From Sphingomonadales bacterium (GTDB lineage Bacteria > Pseudomonadota > Alphaproteobacteria > Sphingomonadales > Sphingomonadaceae): a stretch of 46,824 bases of DNA. This document shows positions 37,861 to 46,520 of this stretch, piece by piece (positions within the stretch are counted from its first letter, which is position 1; every line of letters begins with the position of its first letter). The notes beneath the pieces were generated by a model. It saw only the letters and a program-made list of their open reading frames with translations, did not search any database and was not told the origin of the DNA. The stretch lies in assembly GCA_012032285.1 (NCBI GenBank), contig JAAURJ010000020.1, positions 1-46,824 on the forward strand, given 5' to 3'. The position numbers and the translations under genes are program-made.

Positions 37861-38884
37861 CACACGCCTCCTTTACCCATGGCCAGTATCTGATTGACTA
37901 GTTCGCGCTGCCGCGCTGTGGTGATGAAGCTATCCCAAACACCGGTCATCGCTTGTCTAAATGGTTCGGGATCAACCTCATTGACCGCGACACCGGTGGC
38001 AAGAACCGTCTTATGGCTCTTTTCAACCTGCGCATCCCATAAAGTGCGCATATAGGGAACAGATTCCTTTGCGGATTCACGCACCGCCGCTTGTTCATTT
38101 TTAGATAGCTTGTCCCAGCTGATTTTTGACATCACAAACACTTCAGGAGCGAGCAAATGGTTGGTCAGGCTATAATAGCGGGCGACCTCATAATGGCGGC
38201 CGCTGTCAAAGATGGCCAATTATTTTCCGCCCCGTCAATCACCCCTTGCGCCAATGCCTGATACACTTCATCGAGAGGCATGGGCGTTGCATCTGCGCCT
38301 AGAGATTTGATCATAGCGACATAAAGATCGGAGCTTGGCACCCGCAGTTTGAGCCCCTTCATATCGGCAGGGCTATTGATGGGGCCGCGAATATTATAAA
38401 TACTGCGTGCTCCGGAATCATAAAAACAAAGTCCGATGAGGCCATGTTTTTCAAGCGAGGCCAATATCTCGTCTCCAATGGGTCCGTCCATTGCGCCGCG
38501 CATATGCTGCGTAGACTGAAACAAAAATGGCAGGGCGGCAACAATCGTCAACGGTTCGATTGAATTGAGCGGCGCCAGATTGACACGGTTCAGATCAAGA
38601 CCGCCAAATGTGGTGATCTCCAGTGTATCACGCTCATTGCCCAATTGCCCGCCGGGATACAGCTTCACGCCCAGATTCCCGCCAGTTTTTTGTTTCAGCA
38701 GCTCACCAAAATGTCCCACCGCCTGCACCGTGGGATAATCAGCGACATGGGTGTCAGCCGATGTCAGCAAATTGGACAGCTGCATCTTGCACGAAGCCAG
38801 CGTCGCCGCGCCGCCTGCCAAAAATAGCCGCCGCCCGACCATTATCCGATTTTGATCAGATACCCTTCCACGCTGCCCGCTCAT
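37860..38884 (-). pseudogene. dctP: TRAP transporter substrate-binding protein DctP, one frameshift
   Basis: The first frame gives the N-terminal signal MVGRRLFLAGGAATLASC and the DctP core (KLYPGGQLGNERDTLEITTFG, SIYNIRGPINSPADMKGLKLRVPSS). The second gives IFDSGRHYEVARYYSLTNH to the C-terminus. Together about 340 residues. The RR and LASC suggest a Tat-exported lipoprotein. The conserved Arg of LRVPSS binds the substrate carboxylate. The break is at GG 38214-38215; three Gs give a continuous ENNWPIFDSG. Its start overlaps the upstream hydratase stop (ATGA). It feeds dctQM. Confidence 0.88.
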
Positions 38885-39657
38885 GGTAAAGGCTGCGCGG
38901 GAAAGAGTTGAATGCGCAAATTTCCCAGCGGACCAAAACGGACAACCGATTGTGCCCCCGCAACCGTTTCGTGCACGCCGGTAATCGCGCCTGTTGAAAT
39001 ATAGGTGCCCGCAGGCAGGTCAATACCCTGCCGCTTTGCATGGTCCCGCATAAACGCCAACGCTAAAAGCGCATCTTCTCCAAAGTCTCGCATTTCGGTT
39101 TTCCCTACAATTTTGCCTTCTATTTCGGTAACCACCTCAAAAAAATTCGGCTTATAGGAACGCCAATCCTTGATTTCAGGACCAACGATGAGACCGCCAT
39201 TATTCCCAAAATCACAGATAACCGCAATCGGTCCCATGTCATTAATCGCTGGCAAAGGGCTAGTCGCAATTTCGACGCCAACATGGAGTGTGTCTTCATC
39301 CTCATTATCGCCAAGGCAGAATATAAGCTCCCCTTCGATAGCCGCAAAGCCGGGATAAACCGGCATTGATGTCGCTTCATTCCAGATGGCAGAATAGATG
39401 TTTTTCGCAAATATAGGGCCTGCCAGCCGTCTTTCATCAAACCGGCTTAAAAAAGCGGGGGGAACGCCGCCAACTTTCCAGCCACCGACCCTATCCGCCC
39501 AAGCATGGCGGGATTTTGCCTGCACATCATAGGCATCCTCCAACGTTTCTGGCAGGTCACCAGGAAAGCCGTCCAACGCCGCAGCCGCCTTGCGCGCCCG
39601 GACAAGCGCCAGCGAAATCGAAGATATCATATCTTCAGCGCCCTTGTGCTTTCCCAT
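38881..39657 (-). CDS. 2-keto-4-pentenoate hydratase-like protein (MhpD/FAH-related)
   Basis: This 258-residue protein matches the MhpD branch of the fumarylacetoacetase superfamily: GWKVGGVPPAFLSRFDERRLAGPIF, AAIEGELIFCLG with the metal-binding Glu-x-Glu, ICDFGNNGGLIVGPE, and the C-terminal GTYISTGAITGVHE. Known relatives hydrate 2-hydroxypentadienoate or cleave or dehydrate keto-acids; an FAH-superfamily enzyme (XylX) dehydrates 2-keto-3-deoxyxylonate in Caulobacter. In a uronate operon without kdgK/kdgA it may act on 2-keto-3-deoxygluconate or a related diketo acid; this is inference. GGAG lies upstream of ATG 39657, and its stop overlaps dctP. Confidence 0.82.
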   Translation of the reverse strand: MGKHKGAEDMISSISLALVRARKAAAALDGFPGDLPETLEDAYDVQAKSRHAWADRVGGWKVGGVPPAFLSRFDERRLAGPIFAKNIYSAIWNEATSMPVYPGFAAIEGELIFCLGDNEDEDTLHVGVEIATSPLPAINDMGPIAVICDFGNNGGLIVGPEIKDWRSYKPNFFEVVTEIEGKIVGKTEMRDFGEDALLALAFMRDHAKRQGIDLPAGTYISTGAITGVHETVAGAQSVVRFGPLGNLRIQLFPAQPLP

Positions 39658-39681
39658 AAATTTTGCTCCGCAGCTGCTTTT

Positions 39682-42552
39682 TTAGAAACGCGCCCTTAAC
39701 CCTACAAAATAGCGTGCCCCGGAATAATCAGTTTCAGCTAAATTGTCGCCGGTTGGGCGGTAGAAGATATTCGGTTCATCCAACAGGTTGAGCGCTTGAA
39801 ACCTCAACTGCACATCTTTTGCCAAATCCAGACTTGCCGAAAAATCAAGAAAGCCCTGATCTTCTGTAAAGCGGTTCGCATCGGAACGGAATGGCTTAAA
39901 ATAGTCGGAGCGATACTTGTAAGCCAGCCGTGCAGAAAATGGTCCTTTTTCATAGAAAACCGTCGCATTGGCAGAATGCTTTGAATAGCCCGGAATATTT
40001 GCAGGCTCAGTAAAGTCGGCCAGCGCATTCCCGTTGACAACGGTAGGATCGGGGAATTCAAAATCCGAATCCGCATAATTATAGCTCGCTTGGAAACCCA
40101 ACCCATCAAGCGGAGAGGGTAGCCAATTCAATTTATTTTGCACATTAATTTCAAATCCGAGCAGTGCGCTTTTCTCATTGGAATTGACCGTTCGCCCGAT
40201 CAGGACATTGGATGGAGCGCCGTCCACTTCCAGTGTCAAGTTGGTGACATCGGTTCTAAATCCGCTTTGTAGGCTTTTATAATAAGCCGCCAGCGAAATA
40301 GAGCTTGTGGACGATGCATACCATTCAAACGATATATCCGCATTCCACGATTTCAGCGGCTCCAAAAATGGATTACCACTGGCGCTGACAATCGAACCCA
40401 GACTGTCCAGATCAGCGGTATCATCAAAAGTAAGCGCTGCTGACATCGCTTCCTGATCAGGTCTTGCAATTGCCCAATATGTTGCCAGCCGGAGAATTTT
40501 ATCATCCGCCACTTCCAGGCTAAGGTTGGCGCTAGGCAGGATATTCCAGAAGCTGTTGGTTTCGGCATTGATAGTCGGATCACCCACTTCTGTTACAACA
40601 ATGGTATCGGGATCAGCCCCAGGGCTGGTTTCCAATGCCGAGCTGATCCCCAAAGAGGTGATTCTAGTCCGTATTGCCCGAACACCGAAATTACCCGTCG
40701 CAGGCACGCCAAATAGATTTGTGTCTACATTGGCCTGAACATAGCCGGCCCATGTTTCCTCCGACACATCGGTATCCTGTGCCGACAAAGTTGACCCTGT
40801 CGGAAGCCCGGAATCAATATCACCGGTCAAAGCGGTAAACAACGCACGCGCATCCCATGTTGCAAATGTCAAACCGCGTGTCGGCGAGTTTGAACCAGCA
40901 AAAAGATCGCGGACAAGAAATGTATCTTGCCGCGCCGCAACCGCCGCATCATTGAAATAATTGCTCGGCTGCAAAGCGACTTCGGTGTCAATCGCGTCAT
41001 CATGGAAACGAGTGCGGTCACCATAACGCAGGCCAGCCTGAACCGAAGAAAATGGGCCTTCCACCTTATATTCAGCATCCAGCCGCACGGCAAAAATATC
41101 ATCATCAACATTCTCAAGGCGCCTGCGAGCACGCGCACCATTATTGTAAAGTGCATGATTATTCAGATCAAAACCCAAACCTGTGTTGTTCTCAACAGGC
41201 ACAACATTGGTGAAAGTCAGTTCCGGAATATCGAACCCGCGTGTATCCATTTCATAGAATACACGGCTGTTAGTCCGGATCCGCATATCCATTTCATCTT
41301 GGCGTCTTTTGGTTTGTGAAAAACCAATGTCCGCCGCAAGCGACAAACGCTCTCCGCTCCATTTTACATTACCGCCTAGGCCCAGATATTCTTCTGTGCG
41401 TTGACGCCATACGGTTTGGTTCTCAAGCCGGCTTTCACCTGCCCAAGCCAGCAATGCGCCAGTAGGCGAAATTTCAATTGGCGCAATATCACGGCGTCCA
41501 TCGGCAATCACCAAATTGCCGCGTTCTTCTATATCGTCGCGATAGCTGTATTGCGCATCGAAATTAAATTCGAGGTCGGGGGATGGCCGCCACTGGATAG
41601 CCCCCATAATCGCGTCTCGGTCCGCTTCTGTTTTCATGGCGCGGTAAATATATTGGTTGGATACAAAATAGGTGTCGGAGGCACCCGTTGGTGCACCCGT
41701 TGAATCGGTTAAATAGGTGCAGTCATTACTGCGATCGACACCTTCTATTGTGTTGCAAGGCTGAAAGGTGGAACTGGTGGTATAGATATCCTCAGGTGCC
41801 GTATCTTGGCGCAACTGCCCGCCCAATGCGATGCCGATATCACCTATTGGCGTTGTAAATTGATCAACATAAGATCCCGTCAAACGATAGCTTAGCGGCT
41901 TGCCATTCTCAACACGGTCTTCATAATCACTATAACCGATCAAGCCCTGAAGCTGGATGCGCCGTTTGCCATAATCAAGCGGGCGCAATGTTTGCAGTTC
42001 TATAATACCCGATACTCCGCCTTCGATAAAACTGGCCTGCTGTGATTTGTAGATCACGGCACCGTTGATCAGTTCGGACGGGAATTGGCCGTAATTAACG
42101 TCACGGCCGTCGCTGCCCGATGACACCTCACGTCCGTTCAAATAAGAAGCACCCAAAAAGGCACCCAGCCCGCGCACCGATAATTCAGAAGCACCGCCCT
42201 TAAACCGGTCAGAGGTAACGCCAACAACCCGCTCCAGCGTTTCAGCAACCGATAAATCGGGAAGGTCGCCAACATCATCGCCTACTATCGCGTCACCAAT
42301 AACCGACAACTCCCGTTTTGTTTTCAGGGAATTTTCGATAGTGCGTGAAATTTCACCGGTTACGACGATAAGATTCTCATCTGCCTGCACATTGGATTCT
42401 TCGGCTTCGCTATTATTTTCAGTATCTTGAGCCTTCAGTGAATGGGGAAATATAAGCATTGCAGATAATAGCAATGCAGCTTTCAAAGATTTACCCTGAG
42501 ATTTTTTATTGATGCTCGGATGCTGCTGAATATTGACCGAGTAAATTCGCAT
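39682..42552 (-). CDS. TonB-dependent receptor (Xanthomonas/Caulobacter type, 956 aa)
   Basis: A signal sequence (KAALLLSAMLIFPHSLKAQ) is followed by a plug domain (KRELSVIGDAIVGDDVGDLPDLSVAETLERVVGV, then ELSVRGLGAFLGASYLNGREV) and a 22-strand barrel ending YFVGLRARF with the terminal Phe of outer-membrane proteins. It imports oligosaccharides with energy from TonB. The length and plug belong to the large polysaccharide-receptor class of sphingomonads. It leads the operon with GGAGG before ATG 42552. Its promoter carries two ACCGGT operators, so it is probably induced by the oligosaccharide. No SusD-like partner is present. Confidence 0.93.
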   Translation of the reverse strand: MRIYSVNIQQHPSINKKSQGKSLKAALLLSAMLIFPHSLKAQDTENNSEAEESNVQADENLIVVTGEISRTIENSLKTKRELSVIGDAIVGDDVGDLPDLSVAETLERVVGVTSDRFKGGASELSVRGLGAFLGASYLNGREVSSGSDGRDVNYGQFPSELINGAVIYKSQQASFIEGGVSGIIELQTLRPLDYGKRRIQLQGLIGYSDYEDRVENGKPLSYRLTGSYVDQFTTPIGDIGIALGGQLRQDTAPEDIYTTSSTFQPCNTIEGVDRSNDCTYLTDSTGAPTGASDTYFVSNQYIYRAMKTEADRDAIMGAIQWRPSPDLEFNFDAQYSYRDDIEERGNLVIADGRRDIAPIEISPTGALLAWAGESRLENQTVWRQRTEEYLGLGGNVKWSGERLSLAADIGFSQTKRRQDEMDMRIRTNSRVFYEMDTRGFDIPELTFTNVVPVENNTGLGFDLNNHALYNNGARARRRLENVDDDIFAVRLDAEYKVEGPFSSVQAGLRYGDRTRFHDDAIDTEVALQPSNYFNDAAVAARQDTFLVRDLFAGSNSPTRGLTFATWDARALFTALTGDIDSGLPTGSTLSAQDTDVSEETWAGYVQANVDTNLFGVPATGNFGVRAIRTRITSLGISSALETSPGADPDTIVVTEVGDPTINAETNSFWNILPSANLSLEVADDKILRLATYWAIARPDQEAMSAALTFDDTADLDSLGSIVSASGNPFLEPLKSWNADISFEWYASSTSSISLAAYYKSLQSGFRTDVTNLTLEVDGAPSNVLIGRTVNSNEKSALLGFEINVQNKLNWLPSPLDGLGFQASYNYADSDFEFPDPTVVNGNALADFTEPANIPGYSKHSANATVFYEKGPFSARLAYKYRSDYFKPFRSDANRFTEDQGFLDFSASLDLAKDVQLRFQALNLLDEPNIFYRPTGDNLAETDYSGARYFVGLRARF

Positions 42553-42598
42553 TGGTTCCTCCCTATTTATGCCACCGGAAAGACGTACCGCTCTCTCT

Positions 42599-42642
42599 AC
42601 ATTATTTTGACACCGGTTACCTTACAAATGACACCGGTAACA
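42599..42642 (-). promoter_or_regulatory. TonB receptor promoter with paired ACCGGT-type operators
   Basis: On the + strand TGACACCGGTTACC (42608-42621) and TGACACCGGTAACA (42629-42642) are 21 bases apart, two helical turns. On the minus strand TTGTAA (42627-42622), 17 bases and TAATGT (42604-42599) give a promoter with the first operator filling the spacer. The half-sites resemble LacI-family operators. A third copy is at 36057-36070. Confidence 0.7.
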
Positions 42643-42886
42643 TAAAAGGTCAATAGTCGTATCAGGAAAGTATGTTATTGTGCTAAATTGGTCACAAAGT
42701 GCAAATACTATACTGAATAATAGATATTTTAAATTCCTCTTTGATATTCACATCTCTCTTCACAAAGCACCAAAGGAATTAAGAATTCAAAATTTTAGGT
42801 GATAGGAAAAGGGGACCGATCCGCGAACGATTCGGGCTATATCAAACTCTGTGGTAATGACGGTGCCTTGTATGCAATTATAGGAT
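42643..42886. other. AT-rich gap between type II secretion and uronate operons
   Basis: No gene is seen. On the minus strand CCGAATC-GTTCGC-GGATCGG (near 42816-42835) forms an imperfect hairpin followed by TCCCCTTTTCC, a weak possible terminator for gspO. The rest is AT-rich, and I found no further repeats or operators. Confidence 0.4.
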
Positions 42887-43642
42887 TTAGAGCGTAAGCA
42901 TCGCCGCACATTGCACAATAATGGCGGCAAAACCCAACATTGAGCCAAAGGGTAGCATTTTTGATGAAAATGCTGCCCCTTTGCTGCGCAGCATGAAAGC
43001 GATAAATAAGCCCGTCCCGCTGGCGATCAGAAGCAAAAAAGGCAGTGTCGGCGGCGGGATCCAAAGGGCGATGGCTCCAAATAATTTCGGGTCGCCTGCG
43101 CCCATACCGTCTTTTCCGCGCAGCAATTTGAAAAGCAGTCGCAGCAGCTCCATAGCGGCAAAAGCTCCTGCACCGGCCCATAGCTGCAAAGCTAAATCAT
43201 AACCGGGCAGCAACCAATGGCATAATAGTGGTCCTGATAACGCAAGGATAAATGTCAACCGGCCGGGTAGCCATAAATGCCGGTAATCCAGAAAGATTAA
43301 GGGCAAAAGAAGCCATGCCATAACCGCAAAAATGACCGCCTGCGGCAAAGCCAAAAAAGCGAATGCACAAACACCTATCGCCGCCGCCGATAGCTCCGCC
43401 CAAAATTGATCCCGATCAACCGAACCGCCACAATGGCGGCATTGCCCCTTTTGCAACAGATAGGAGATTAAAGGTAGCAACTCCGCCGCTGTTAATGTCC
43501 GTTGGCAATGATCACAATGCGACCGGCCCGTCATCACCGACCGGCCGCCGGGCCACCGGCTGCATAATGCGCCTATAAAACTGCCGAAAATTGCGCCCAA
43601 TATTCCGCCGCCCACCGCCAATAACCATGGCAATAGGGTCAA
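42887..43642 (-). CDS. gspO: type II secretion prepilin peptidase GspO/PilD
   Basis: This polytopic A24 aspartyl peptidase removes the leader and N-methylates type II pseudopilins. The N-terminal zinc-binding loop CDHCQ...CRHC (about residues 43-73) is the methylation domain. Catalytic aspartates are in FLDYRHLWLPG and GMGAGDPKLF. About seven to eight membrane helices in 251 residues fit the family. Its start overlaps the gspN stop, and it is the last gene of the operon in the window. Confidence 0.92.
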   Translation of the reverse strand: MTLLPWLLAVGGGILGAIFGSFIGALCSRWPGGRSVMTGRSHCDHCQRTLTAAELLPLISYLLQKGQCRHCGGSVDRDQFWAELSAAAIGVCAFAFLALPQAVIFAVMAWLLLPLIFLDYRHLWLPGRLTFILALSGPLLCHWLLPGYDLALQLWAGAGAFAAMELLRLLFKLLRGKDGMGAGDPKLFGAIALWIPPPTLPFLLLIASGTGLFIAFMLRSKGAAFSSKMLPFGSMLGFAAIIVQCAAMLTL

Positions 43643-44370
43643 AGCCGGCCCTTTATGATCATCCGGTACCCTTCGGCAATGGGCGTGAACCCAGCGGCGC
43701 TTAATGCCGGACCGATTTCGGGCGTGTCATTCTGAATTGTTATGGCGGCAGTGTAGCTGCCATCCGCCAAGAGCCTTATATCCGCACGTTCATTGGACGA
43801 TTGGCTAACCAAAGGCAGCAAAAGCGCATTTTGATCGCATTTCGCCTGCCCCAAAAACCCATTATTAAGGCCCAAAGCATCCAAGCCGCCCGGTTTCAAT
43901 ATCAACCGCACCGTGCCCGATGCGCGGCGGCACGAACCAGAATCAAAGGCGACGGAAAACTCCGTCATCTCCAGATGCGATAACGGCAAGCGCGCGTCTA
44001 CACCATCAAGCGGTAAGGAGCCATTAAGTTCGCGGACATATTGCCCGCCCATAACGGTGCCAATCCGGCCATTCATCGGCTGCGCTGTGCCATTTTCCAT
44101 AGGTGCAAAATGAAATTCCGCCCGGCCGGTCCATAGTGGCCAAAAGGCAAGGCCCAAATCCATGTCACCAATAGCGACCTGACCGATTTTTATACCCGCC
44201 AAATGTCCGTCCCAAATCGTGCCTGCCGCGGCCCGTGCGGTAATGGAGCTATTGGCGGGTAGCGCCATCGACAGCCCGGCACGTAGCGGCATAAATATCA
44301 TCAATGCGGCCAGAATGGCGGCTGTGGCCAAGGCATATTTTGCCGCCTTGTGGTTCCATGCCAGCCTCAT
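43639..44370 (-). CDS. gspN: type II secretion system protein GspN
   Basis: This 243-residue inner-membrane protein has one N-terminal helix (YALATAAILAALMIFMPLRAGLSMAL) and a periplasmic beta-rich domain. RAAAGTIWDGHLAGIKIGQVAIGDMDLGLAFWPL is the GspN (T2SSN) pattern. Its exact role in the secreton is unclear. Four-base ATGA overlaps with gspM and gspO show translational coupling. Confidence 0.85.
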   Translation of the reverse strand: MRLAWNHKAAKYALATAAILAALMIFMPLRAGLSMALPANSSITARAAAGTIWDGHLAGIKIGQVAIGDMDLGLAFWPLWTGRAEFHFAPMENGTAQPMNGRIGTVMGGQYVRELNGSLPLDGVDARLPLSHLEMTEFSVAFDSGSCRRASGTVRLILKPGGLDALGLNNGFLGQAKCDQNALLLPLVSQSSNERADIRLLADGSYTAAITIQNDTPEIGPALSAAGFTPIAEGYRMIIKGRL

Positions 44371-44840
44371 GATGCGGGCCGGGCGAGCGAAGCAGTCATC
44401 GAAACCGTGCCATCATTGCCCGCCTTAATATCTATTTTCTGCACAACCACCCCTTGGGCTTCCCAAGCATTTAACCAGCTCATCAGGGCGCTTGGTTTGG
44501 CTTTTGCCATGGCGATATCAACAATATTACCATGCGGCGCATCCGCCCGATCAAGGGCAAAGCCAGCCTCCGCCGCACTCTGGGAAATTAGCTGTTGCAG
44601 CGAGCTATTCTGATCGGTCCGGTTAACAGCTTTTGCATCCATAGCCGCGACCCGGTTTACAATCTGCGCCCGCCGTTCAAGGGCGGCATAATAATCCGCC
44701 TGCTTTGCCGAAATGGCACTGAGCAATCCCATTGAGACAAGGACAACCAAGGCCAAGGCGCTCAATAGCGCAGCCACGCCGATAAGTATTTTTTCCCTCT
44801 GGCTTAGGGCCTGATACCATGTGTTGATTGATGCTATCAT
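44367..44840 (-). CDS. gspM: type II secretion system protein GspM
   Basis: This 157-residue protein has a cytoplasmic N-terminus (WYQALSQREKILIGV), one membrane helix (AALLSALALVVLVSMGLLSAI) and a periplasmic ferredoxin-like domain. It binds GspL in the inner-membrane platform that connects the ATPase GspE to pseudopilus growth. WxxLSxREK...LxG is typical of GspM starts. It overlaps gspL and gspN by four bases each. Confidence 0.85.
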   Translation of the reverse strand: MIASINTWYQALSQREKILIGVAALLSALALVVLVSMGLLSAISAKQADYYAALERRAQIVNRVAAMDAKAVNRTDQNSSLQQLISQSAAEAGFALDRADAPHGNIVDIAMAKAKPSALMSWLNAWEAQGVVVQKIDIKAGNDGTVSMTASLARPAS

Positions 44841-45655
44841 GGTGTCCTCATGCTGATGTCCGCCATAGTAAGTCCGCTGGCCTCCTGCCGCGGTGTGGCG
44901 GTTACCTTATAGCCTTTCTGCTGCAGAACGGCTAAGATGCGGTTGATCGGATCGACCGTCGGCGCGGCGATGGTGAAGGATAATATGCCATTGGCACCAT
45001 AGCGCATATCGCGCAAAGTCACGCCTTGCTCCGCCTGTATTTCAGCGAACAAAGCCGATGCAGGGGCGGTAAATGTCCGGCCTGGCGCACCCTTGCGGAT
45101 CATTTCCCGGTCCAGCGCGGCCAATGCGCCTTCGGCATCCGAAATTTGGGGGATAGCCTTTTGCGCTGCGGCAAGCGCCGTTGCATTTTCGCGGTTTACG
45201 GCACGGTCATATTGCCAATAGGTGGTAAGCGCCAAAAACAGGCTCGCGGCAAGTCCGGCAAGCGCTGTCCAGCCCAATATCCTCCATTGCATTGTGGTTA
45301 TGCCGACGCCAGGTTTTTTCTTTGCAAAAATGCCGGAGCGCAAATTGAGTGCGGCGCCGCAAACGCAGCAGGCATAAAAAACGGCCAATTGCGCAGCACC
45401 GATCTGCGCTATTTCTGCGCCCTCTGTTAGGGCATCGCGCAGCGACGGTTCATCCGGAATGATGATCTGCACCCCGCGCAGCAAGGCATCCGCGCTTGCA
45501 AACTCCGCCTGCAAAAAGCCGCTATCCGGCTGTGATATGGCAAGTCCGGCGGGCATTATGATATCGGGGTTCAGCCCATATATAGCCAGCCGTTCGAGCG
45601 CCGCATTCATCACCGCGCTGCTGACGCTGGCGGCGCGATTGACGCGCATCCACAT
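44837..45655 (-). CDS. gspL: type II secretion system protein GspL, N-terminally truncated
   Basis: The 272 residues cover the later part of the actin-like cytoplasmic domain (RLAIYGLNPDIIMPAGLAI), the membrane helix (ILGWTALAGLAASLFLALTTYW) and the periplasmic domain. Full GspL proteins are roughly 350-400 residues, so about 100 N-terminal residues that contact GspE are missing. An in-frame stop lies six bases before ATG 45655. Only 139 bases separate it from a divergent gene, so the missing part is not frameshifted nearby. A rearrangement or assembly join near 45656 cut the gene. The remaining operon is intact. Confidence 0.8.
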   Translation of the reverse strand: MWMRVNRAASVSSAVMNAALERLAIYGLNPDIIMPAGLAISQPDSGFLQAEFASADALLRGVQIIIPDEPSLRDALTEGAEIAQIGAAQLAVFYACCVCGAALNLRSGIFAKKKPGVGITTMQWRILGWTALAGLAASLFLALTTYWQYDRAVNRENATALAAAQKAIPQISDAEGALAALDREMIRKGAPGRTFTAPASALFAEIQAEQGVTLRDMRYGANGILSFTIAAPTVDPINRILAVLQQKGYKVTATPRQEASGLTMADISMRTP

Positions 45656-45691
45656 TAGCTAGCCCCCATCCACCAGGTTGCGCGGCGCAAC

Positions 45692-45742
45692 TTTGCGTCC
45701 TGTCACACTTTGCGCCCAGTCACACTTTGCGTCCTGTCACAC
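45692..45742. repeat. 17-bp tandem repeat, three units
   Basis: TTTGCGTCCTGTCACAC, TTTGCGCCCAGTCACAC and again TTTGCGTCCTGTCACAC lie head to tail. Units 1 and 3 are identical; unit 2 has two changes. The array sits between the truncated gspL and the penicillin-binding protein, next to the proposed break. Confidence 0.9.
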
Positions 45743-45794
45743 CGCGCGCGGGGGCTTGTGCAGATTCGGGCACAGGCGTATCCCTGCCGCCAAT

Positions 45795-46520
45795 ATGGCA
45801 CGCCGCAATCGCCCGTCCGCAACGGACACCCCCCGCCCCGGCCGGTTTCGGCGCATCGTTGGTAAAACGATCAAATACGGCTTTTTTGTCGGCCTGATGC
45901 TGATGGTGGGGCTGATGGTGGCGGTGGGTATCGCCGCATCGTCCCTGCCCAGCTTTGAGGAATTGCGCCGGTCGCCCAATGGCCAGACGGTGCGCGTGCG
46001 CGATGTTGATGGCGACATCATCGTATCCATCGGGCCAAACTTACGGTCGCTGGATGACGCTGCGCGAAACACCTGCGGTCATGCGCGATGCGATGGTGGC
46101 TGTGGAGGATCGCCGGTTCCGCTACCACCCCGGCATCGACCCCATCGGCATGGTGCGCTCCGTCCGCGTTGCCTTTGACGGCGCGGCACGTGGTCGCCGC
46201 TGGCCAGGGCGCATCGACGATCACCCAGCAGCTTGCCCGCAACGTCTTCCTCTCCAACAGTTACAGCGTCTCGCGCAAATTGCAGGAAGCGGTGCTGGCA
46301 CTGGCGCTGGAATGGCGCTTTTCCAAGGATCAGATTCTCGAACTCTACCTGAACAAGGTCTATTTCGGAGGCGGCAGCTATGGCATCGATGCCGCATCAC
46401 GCCTGTATTTCAACGTGCCGTCCTCGAAACTCACCTACGCGCAAGCGGCGACGCTCGCGGGCATGGTGCAGAACCCGAACCTCTATCGGATGGATCTTCC
46501 CGACGGCACCACGACCACGC
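45795..46520 (+). pseudogene. penicillin-binding protein 1A-type glycosyltransferase domain, frame-broken and truncated
   Basis: The first frame gives a basic N-terminus, a membrane helix (YGFFVGLMLMVGLMVAVGIAA) and the start of the GT51 domain. The second gives YGRWMTLRETPAVMRDAMVAVEDRRFRYHPG with the catalytic EDxxFxxHxG. The third gives GQGASTITQQLARN, RKLQEAVLALALEWRFSKDQILELYLNKVYFG and AATLAGMVQNPNLY. These are GT51 motifs that polymerise lipid II. Frame breaks lie near 46038-46045 (one T too many in AACTTACGG) and 46185-46195. The transpeptidase domain (about 400 residues) is missing, because after NLYRMD the sequence becomes unrelated. GC content is higher than upstream. It may be foreign or mis-joined. 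Confidence 0.7.

Noticed and set aside
45692-45742. Three-unit repeat as a CRISPR array
   Set aside because: The units are directly adjacent with no spacers, and no cas genes are present.
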